The notes below the pieces were generated by a model that made no database searches, was not told the DNA's origin, and worked only from the letters and a program-made list of their open reading frames with translations. 64,000 nucleotides of DNA from Micromonospora halotolerans (lineage in GTDB: Bacteria > Actinomycetota > Actinomycetes > Mycobacteriales > Micromonosporaceae): positions 6,758,001-6,822,000 of the forward strand of contig NZ_CP134876.1 of the NCBI RefSeq assembly GCF_032108445.1. The letters are read 5' to 3'. The position numbers and the translations under genes were made by a program. Shown here in pieces: positions 60,401 through 64,000 of the stretch (positions are counted from its first letter, which is position 1; the number at the start of each line of letters is the position of its first letter).

Positions 60401-61549
60401 ATGAGCAGTCAGGGGCCGCTGACCGGCGTACGGGTGATCGAGCTGGCCGGTATCGGCCCCGGGCCGTTCGCCGCCATGATGCTCGCCGACCTCGGCGCGG
60501 ACGTGGTGCGGGTGGACCGGATCGGCGGCGGCGGCTTCGGCGACGTCCCGGGCGACCTGCTGAACCGCAACCGCCGGTCGGTCGCCGTCGACCTCAAGAC
60601 GCCCGAGGGACGCGAGGTGGTGCTGGCCCTGGTCGCCGGGGCGGACGCGCTGATCGAGGGCTTCCGGCCCGGGGTCACCGAGCGGCTCGGCCTCGGCCCG
60701 GACGACTGCCGCGCCGCGAACCCCCGCCTGGTGTACGGGCGGATGACCGGCTGGGGGCAGGACGGCCCGCTCGCCCACACGGCCGGCCACGACATCGACT
60801 ACCTGGCGCTGACCGGCGCGCTGCACGGCGTCGGCCGGGCCGGCGAACGCCCGGTGCCGCCCATGAACCTGCTCGGCGACTTCGGCGGCGGCGGGATGAT
60901 GCTGGCCCTCGGCGTCGTGGCGGCGCTGTACGCGGTCCGCGCCGGCGCCCCCGGCCAGGTGGTCGACGCGGCCATCGTGGACGGCGTGTCGGTGCTGTCC
61001 ACCCAGATCCACGCGCTGCGCCGCGCCGGCATGTGGCAGGACCCGCGCGGGGTGAACCTGCTCGACGGCGGCGCGCCCTTCTACGACACCTACGAGTGCG
61101 CCGACGGGCGGCACCTCGCGGTCGGCGCCCTGGAGCCGCGGTTCTACGACGAGCTGGTCCGGCTCACCGGTTTCCCGCTCGACGGCGACGAGGCCCCGGA
61201 CCGGTACGACCCGGCGAACTGGCCGGCGCTGCGGGCGGCCTGGGCCCGGCTGTTCCGCACGCGCACCCGGGACGAGTGGGCCGCGCTGCTGGCCGGCTCG
61301 GACGCCTGCGTGGCGCCGGTGCTCGACTGGGCCGAGGCCCCGGAGCACCCGCACCTGGCCGCCCGGGAGGTCTTCGTCGCGCCCGACGGGGTTCCCCAGC
61401 CGGCCCCCGCGCCGCGCTTCTCGGCCACCCCCACCTCGGTACGCCGGCCGCCGCCGCGGCCCGGTGAGCACACCGACGAACTGCTGGCCGAGGCCGGGCT
61501 CGACACCGCCCGGATCGCCGCCCTGCGCGCCGCCGGAACGGTCGCCTGA
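60401..61549 (+). CDS. CaiB/BaiF family CoA transferase, alpha-methylacyl-CoA racemase-like
   Basis: A 382-residue class III CoA-transferase fold protein. It begins LTGVRVIELAGIGPGPFAAMMLADLGADVVRVD and has GRMTGWGQDGPLAHTAGHDIDYLALTGALH (about 117-146), matching alpha-methylacyl-CoA racemases, with the H and D catalytic pair in AGHDIDY. GAPFYDTYECADGRHLAVGALEPRFY is also typical. It probably epimerises 2-methyl-branched acyl-CoAs from branched lipid breakdown. ATG 60401 is chosen; an in-frame extension upstream crosses the terC leader. Confidence 0.87.
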   Translation: MSSQGPLTGVRVIELAGIGPGPFAAMMLADLGADVVRVDRIGGGGFGDVPGDLLNRNRRSVAVDLKTPEGREVVLALVAGADALIEGFRPGVTERLGLGPDDCRAANPRLVYGRMTGWGQDGPLAHTAGHDIDYLALTGALHGVGRAGERPVPPMNLLGDFGGGGMMLALGVVAALYAVRAGAPGQVVDAAIVDGVSVLSTQIHALRRAGMWQDPRGVNLLDGGAPFYDTYECADGRHLAVGALEPRFYDELVRLTGFPLDGDEAPDRYDPANWPALRAAWARLFRTRTRDEWAALLAGSDACVAPVLDWAEAPEHPHLAAREVFVAPDGVPQPAPAPRFSATPTSVRRPPPRPGEHTDELLAEAGLDTARIAALRAAGTVA

Positions 61550-61561
61550 CGGCCGGCCGGG

Positions 61562-61966
61562 TCAGCGGCGGGTGGCGCCGGGCGCCAGGGCGGGTTCCAC
61601 CATGTCCCGGTAGTCGCGGGGCATCTGGACCACGACGTCGTCGAACTCCCCGCCGGTGACCGCCTCGCGCAGGGTGACGAACACCGCGCACACCGCCTCC
61701 CGGGCGAGGTTGCCGTCCACCCCGGCGCGCCGGCTCACCCGGGCCACGAACTCGGCCGCGCCGAACCGGTCCGCCGCCTCGGTGGCCGGGTGCGGTTTGA
61801 GCACCCGTTGCAGCTCCTTCGGCAGCTGTGCGGCGAGGTCCAGCACCTCGCCCCCGGTCAGCCGCTCGGTCAGCGTCTCCAGCGTGGCCCGCGTCAGCTC
61901 GGCGGCCCGCTCCGGCGCCGTCCGGGCCCGTTCGGACACCCGGTCGACGAAGGTCTCGTAATCCAT
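61562..61966 (-). CDS. DUF2267 protein
   Basis: A 134-residue protein consisting of a complete DUF2267 domain: MDYETFVDRVSERARTAPERAAEL, LDLAAQLPKELQRVLKPHP, and the second half FVARVSRRAGVDGNLAREAVCAVFVTLREAV with EFDDVVVQMPRDYRDMV. The family is small, helical and widely linked to stress or membrane-associated gene clusters, without known activity. It is convergent with the racemase gene and divergent from the DUF2795 gene. Confidence 0.85.
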   Translation of the reverse strand: MDYETFVDRVSERARTAPERAAELTRATLETLTERLTGGEVLDLAAQLPKELQRVLKPHPATEAADRFGAAEFVARVSRRAGVDGNLAREAVCAVFVTLREAVTGGEFDDVVVQMPRDYRDMVEPALAPGATRR

Positions 61967-62124
61967 CGGTGTACCCCCTCAGGGCTGCTCACGCGCCCCG
62001 GGCGTACCCGCCGGGGCGGGTCGGAAACGGTCGCATTTTCCGCGCCGGAGGGCGCGTGACCGGCCCGGTGCCGGGTAACCGCCGCCGGTCGTGACCGCAA
62101 CTACAGGCGCGAGGAGCCCCACCC

Positions 62125-62394
62125 ATGGCGAGTTACACCGACGTCCTCGAGTATCTGTCCGCGCTGGACTACCCGGCCGGCAAGGACGACGTCATCCAGG
62201 AGGCCGAACGGGAGGGTGCGCCGCCGGAGGTGTTGAAGGCGCTGCGGGCGCTGCCGCCGGTGGACTACGCCAACGGCACCGAGGTGGCCCGCTCGGCGGG
62301 CATCGACGCCGCCCCCGAGGTGGGCCGCTCCCAGCGCGCCGCGCAGGCCCGGGAGCCGCACACGCGGGTTTCGCAGCACCTGCGCGGCATCTGA
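62125..62394 (+). CDS. DUF2795 protein
   Basis: An 89-residue protein of the DUF2795 family: YTDVLEYLSALDYPAGKDDVIQEAE and GAPPEVLKALRALPPVDYANGTEVARSAG. The family is small, helical and common in actinobacteria; function unknown. GAGGAG lies upstream of ATG 62125. The next gene starts ten bases after its stop, so co-transcription with the membrane protein is likely. Confidence 0.85.
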   Translation: MASYTDVLEYLSALDYPAGKDDVIQEAEREGAPPEVLKALRALPPVDYANGTEVARSAGIDAAPEVGRSQRAAQAREPHTRVSQHLRGI

Positions 62395-62403
62395 CCCCGT
62401 CCG

Positions 62404-63066
62404 GTGCCCCGCCCGACGGCCGAGCGGGTCCACGAGCACGTCCCGGCGGCGGTCCAGCTCGTGGTGATCGCGTTGGTCGGCGTCTTCGCCGCCGCTGCCG
62501 CCGCCGTCATGCTCACGCCGGCCCTCGCTCCGCTCGTCGGCTGGGACGGCGCCGCGTTGAGCTGGCTCGTCCTCCAGTGGGGGCGGCTGTCCCGGCTGGA
62601 CGCGGTCCGGACCGCGCGGTTGGCGAAACTGGAGGACCCCAACCGGGCGACGCGCGACGCCCTGCTGCTGGCCGCCTGCCTGGCCAGCCTGCTGGCGGTC
62701 GGCCTGGTGCTGACCACCGCGCACAACGTCCCGCCCGGACTGCCGCGGGACCTCTACGGGGGGCTCGGTGTGCTGAGCATCGTGGTCTCCTGGTTCGTCG
62801 TACACACCGTCTTCACCACCCGGTACGCCCGGCTGTACTACAGCGGCGAGCCGGGCGGGATCGACTTCCACCAGACCGAGCCGCCCTGCTTCTCCGATTT
62901 CGCGTACGTCGGCTTCACGGTCGGCGCGACCTTCCAGGTCTCCGACACCGACCTGTGCAGCTCCGAGATGCGCCGTACGGCGCTGCGGCACCTGCTGCTG
63001 TCCTACCTGTTCGGCGCGGTCATCATCGCCGCCACGGTGAACCTGCTCGCCAGCCTCGCCCAGTGA
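62404..63066 (+). CDS. DUF1345 membrane protein
   Basis: A 220-residue protein with about five helices (about 15-36, 42-58, 85-104, 122-145, 190-215). DFAYVGFTVGATFQVSDTDLCSSEMRRTALRHLLLSYLFGAVIIAATVNLLA (about 158-216) is the DUF1345 signature. No transport activity is established. GTG 62404 follows the DUF2795 stop by nine bases. A terminator hairpin follows. Confidence 0.85.
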   Translation: MPRPTAERVHEHVPAAVQLVVIALVGVFAAAAAAVMLTPALAPLVGWDGAALSWLVLQWGRLSRLDAVRTARLAKLEDPNRATRDALLLAACLASLLAVGLVLTTAHNVPPGLPRDLYGGLGVLSIVVSWFVVHTVFTTRYARLYYSGEPGGIDFHQTEPPCFSDFAYVGFTVGATFQVSDTDLCSSEMRRTALRHLLLSYLFGAVIIAATVNLLASLAQ

Positions 63067-63085
63067 CCGCCCCCTCAAGCAGGCG

Positions 63086-63120
63086 GGCGCCCCGGGTCAC
63101 GAACCGCGACCTGGGGCGCC
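63086..63120. terminator. Hairpin between DUF1345 and the convergent right-edge gene
   Basis: A 13-base-pair stem with one G-T pair (63086-63098 with 63108-63120, nine-base loop) begins 19 bases after the DUF1345 stop. The roughly 190 bases beyond it show no gene. Confidence 0.75.
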
Positions 63121-63307
63121 ACGCAGCACCTGTCCCCGCCGGTCCGCGCCCGAACCGGGTCGCGACCGACAGGCGGTGGATGTTCGCCCGAACCGGGCGG
63201 GCATCGCTGCCACGATCATCATACGACAGGGCATCAGCCGAACGGGTGAGTATCGCGTTATTGTGGCCCGCGGCACGTCCCGCTCCCGACGACTCCAGCT
63301 CGGCGCG

Positions 63308-64000
63308 TCATCCGCCGCGCCGCGACCGGGAACCGTCGGCCGTCACCTCGGCGTACCGCTTCTCCAGATCCACCCGGGCCAGCGCCCCGACCAGCCAGGC
63401 CAGGCGCTCCGACTCGCCGCTCCCGGCCAGCCCGGCCAGGTCGTCGGCGGAGCGGCCCAGCCCCAGCCGGCGGGCCGCCGCGAGCGCCCGCCGGTCGGCC
63501 ACCGGCGCCACCTCGCGCCACACCGCCTGCACCTCCCGCAGGAACAGGTCCGCGACCTCGTCGTCCACACCGGGCAGCGCGGTCAGCAACCGCCGCTCCC
63601 GGCCCGCATCCTGGTGCGCCTCGGTGCGCAACCGGCGCAGGTCCCCCCGGTACGCGTCGACTAGGTTCTGCGCCAGGTCACCGAGCGTGGCGCTTAGCGC
63701 GTCCACGTCACCGCGCTGCCCCGCGGCACGCAGCACGCGGACCCGGTCGGCGTGCAACGAACGGGCCAGCCGGGCGGCGCTGTCCCAGCCGGCGTCCCGC
63801 AGCCCCGTCGCCGCGTCGATCGCCTTGTGGAAGTCGCCCCGCCGGGCGAGCAGAACGGACAGGTAGAGCACCTGGAACAGCTGGGACGGGTTGTTCGTGA
63901 CCCGGAACCCGTACCGTTCGGCGAACCCCCGCCCGTCCCCGGCGAGCCGGCGGACCAGCCGCTTCTTGTCCTCGACACTGGAAATCGCACTGGTGGTGGG
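63308..64000 (-). CDS. Endonuclease-like protein with helix-hairpin-helix motif, 5' end beyond the window
   Basis: At least 230 residues, open at the right edge. From the edge it reads SSVEDKKRLVRRLAGDGRGFAERYGF, then PSQLFQVLYLSVLLARRG, and near the C-terminus LLTALPGVDDEVADLFLREVQAVWREVAPVADRRALAAARRLGL. The LPGVxxxxADLFL part is an endonuclease III-type helix-hairpin-helix, and the whole matches a family of actinobacterial endonuclease-like proteins in which the iron-sulfur cluster cysteines are missing. Whether it has glycosylase or lyase activity is unclear. An ATG at 63871 is internal to this frame. Confidence 0.6.
   Translation of the reverse strand, partial: PTTSAISSVEDKKRLVRRLAGDGRGFAERYGFRVTNNPSQLFQVLYLSVLLARRGDFHKAIDAATGLRDAGWDSAARLARSLHADRVRVLRAAGQRGDVDALSATLGDLAQNLVDAYRGDLRRLRTEAHQDAGRERRLLTALPGVDDEVADLFLREVQAVWREVAPVADRRALAAARRLGLGRSADDLAGLAGSGESERLAWLVGALARVDLEKRYAEVTADGSRSRRGG

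Overview
The window is a very GC-rich stretch of actinomycete chromosome. Heavy G/C third-position use, many GTG starts, polyphosphate/trehalose-type storage genes and many actinobacterial families (DUF3817, DUF2267, DUF2795, baeRF2/Rv2629-like, DUF6510-like) suggest Micromonosporaceae, probably Micromonospora or a close relative; the genus is an inference. I see no rRNA, tRNA, insertion sequence, integrase, phage gene or CRISPR array. It reads as ordinary chromosomal DNA with short operons, often separated by strong GC-rich hairpin terminators.

Layout. 0-7.6 kb: a truncated unknown gene, a TPP enzyme overlapping a bacterial eRF1-like (Rv2629-type) protein, a small membrane protein, a haloacetate-dehalogenase-like hydrolase, DUF3817, a GCS2-type ligase and a GNAT. 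7.7-15.7 kb: the trehalose/glycogen locus glgX-treY-treZ, with a divergent GT4 glycosyltransferase. 15.7-18.4 kb: GNAT, esterase, Nudix, orphan OmpR-type regulator. 18.5-24.3 kb: two secreted M14 zinc peptidases around a fasciclin-domain protein. 24.4-29.5 kb: citrate synthase, then an operon of a 49-residue membrane protein, a methyltransferase and a sulfatase-fold membrane protein. 29.6-39.1 kb: VOC protein, AraC regulator, a two-component system, SDR/hydrolase pair, Ser/Thr kinase, Ohr-like protein, membrane EEP hydrolase and a lysozyme-like secreted protein.

39.1-44.5 kb is the most interesting part. It holds a PAS-GAF-PP2C (SpoIIE-type) phosphatase translationally coupled to a stand-alone cobalamin-binding protein that carries the Wx9EH motif and correctly spaced axial histidine of CarH-type B12 photoreceptors, followed by a STAS anti-anti-sigma protein and an Rcp1-type (phytochrome-partner type) response regulator. 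Two more STAS proteins are divergently encoded. Together these look like a light-responsive partner-switching system, with the sensor carrying an extra helical domain reminiscent of photocobilins.

44.5-64 kb: a DUF2267/pterin-dehydratase-like fusion, spermidine-synthase-like protein, AI-2E family permease, type II NADH dehydrogenase, amylo-glucosidase-type enzyme, GNAT, MFS permease, two cell-envelope glycosyltransferases, a cytoplasmic molybdopterin/flavin reductase/zinc-ribbon redox operon, TerC under a probable yybP-ykoY manganese riboswitch, a CaiB-type CoA transferase, DUF2267, DUF2795, DUF1345 and a truncated helix-hairpin-helix protein at the right edge.
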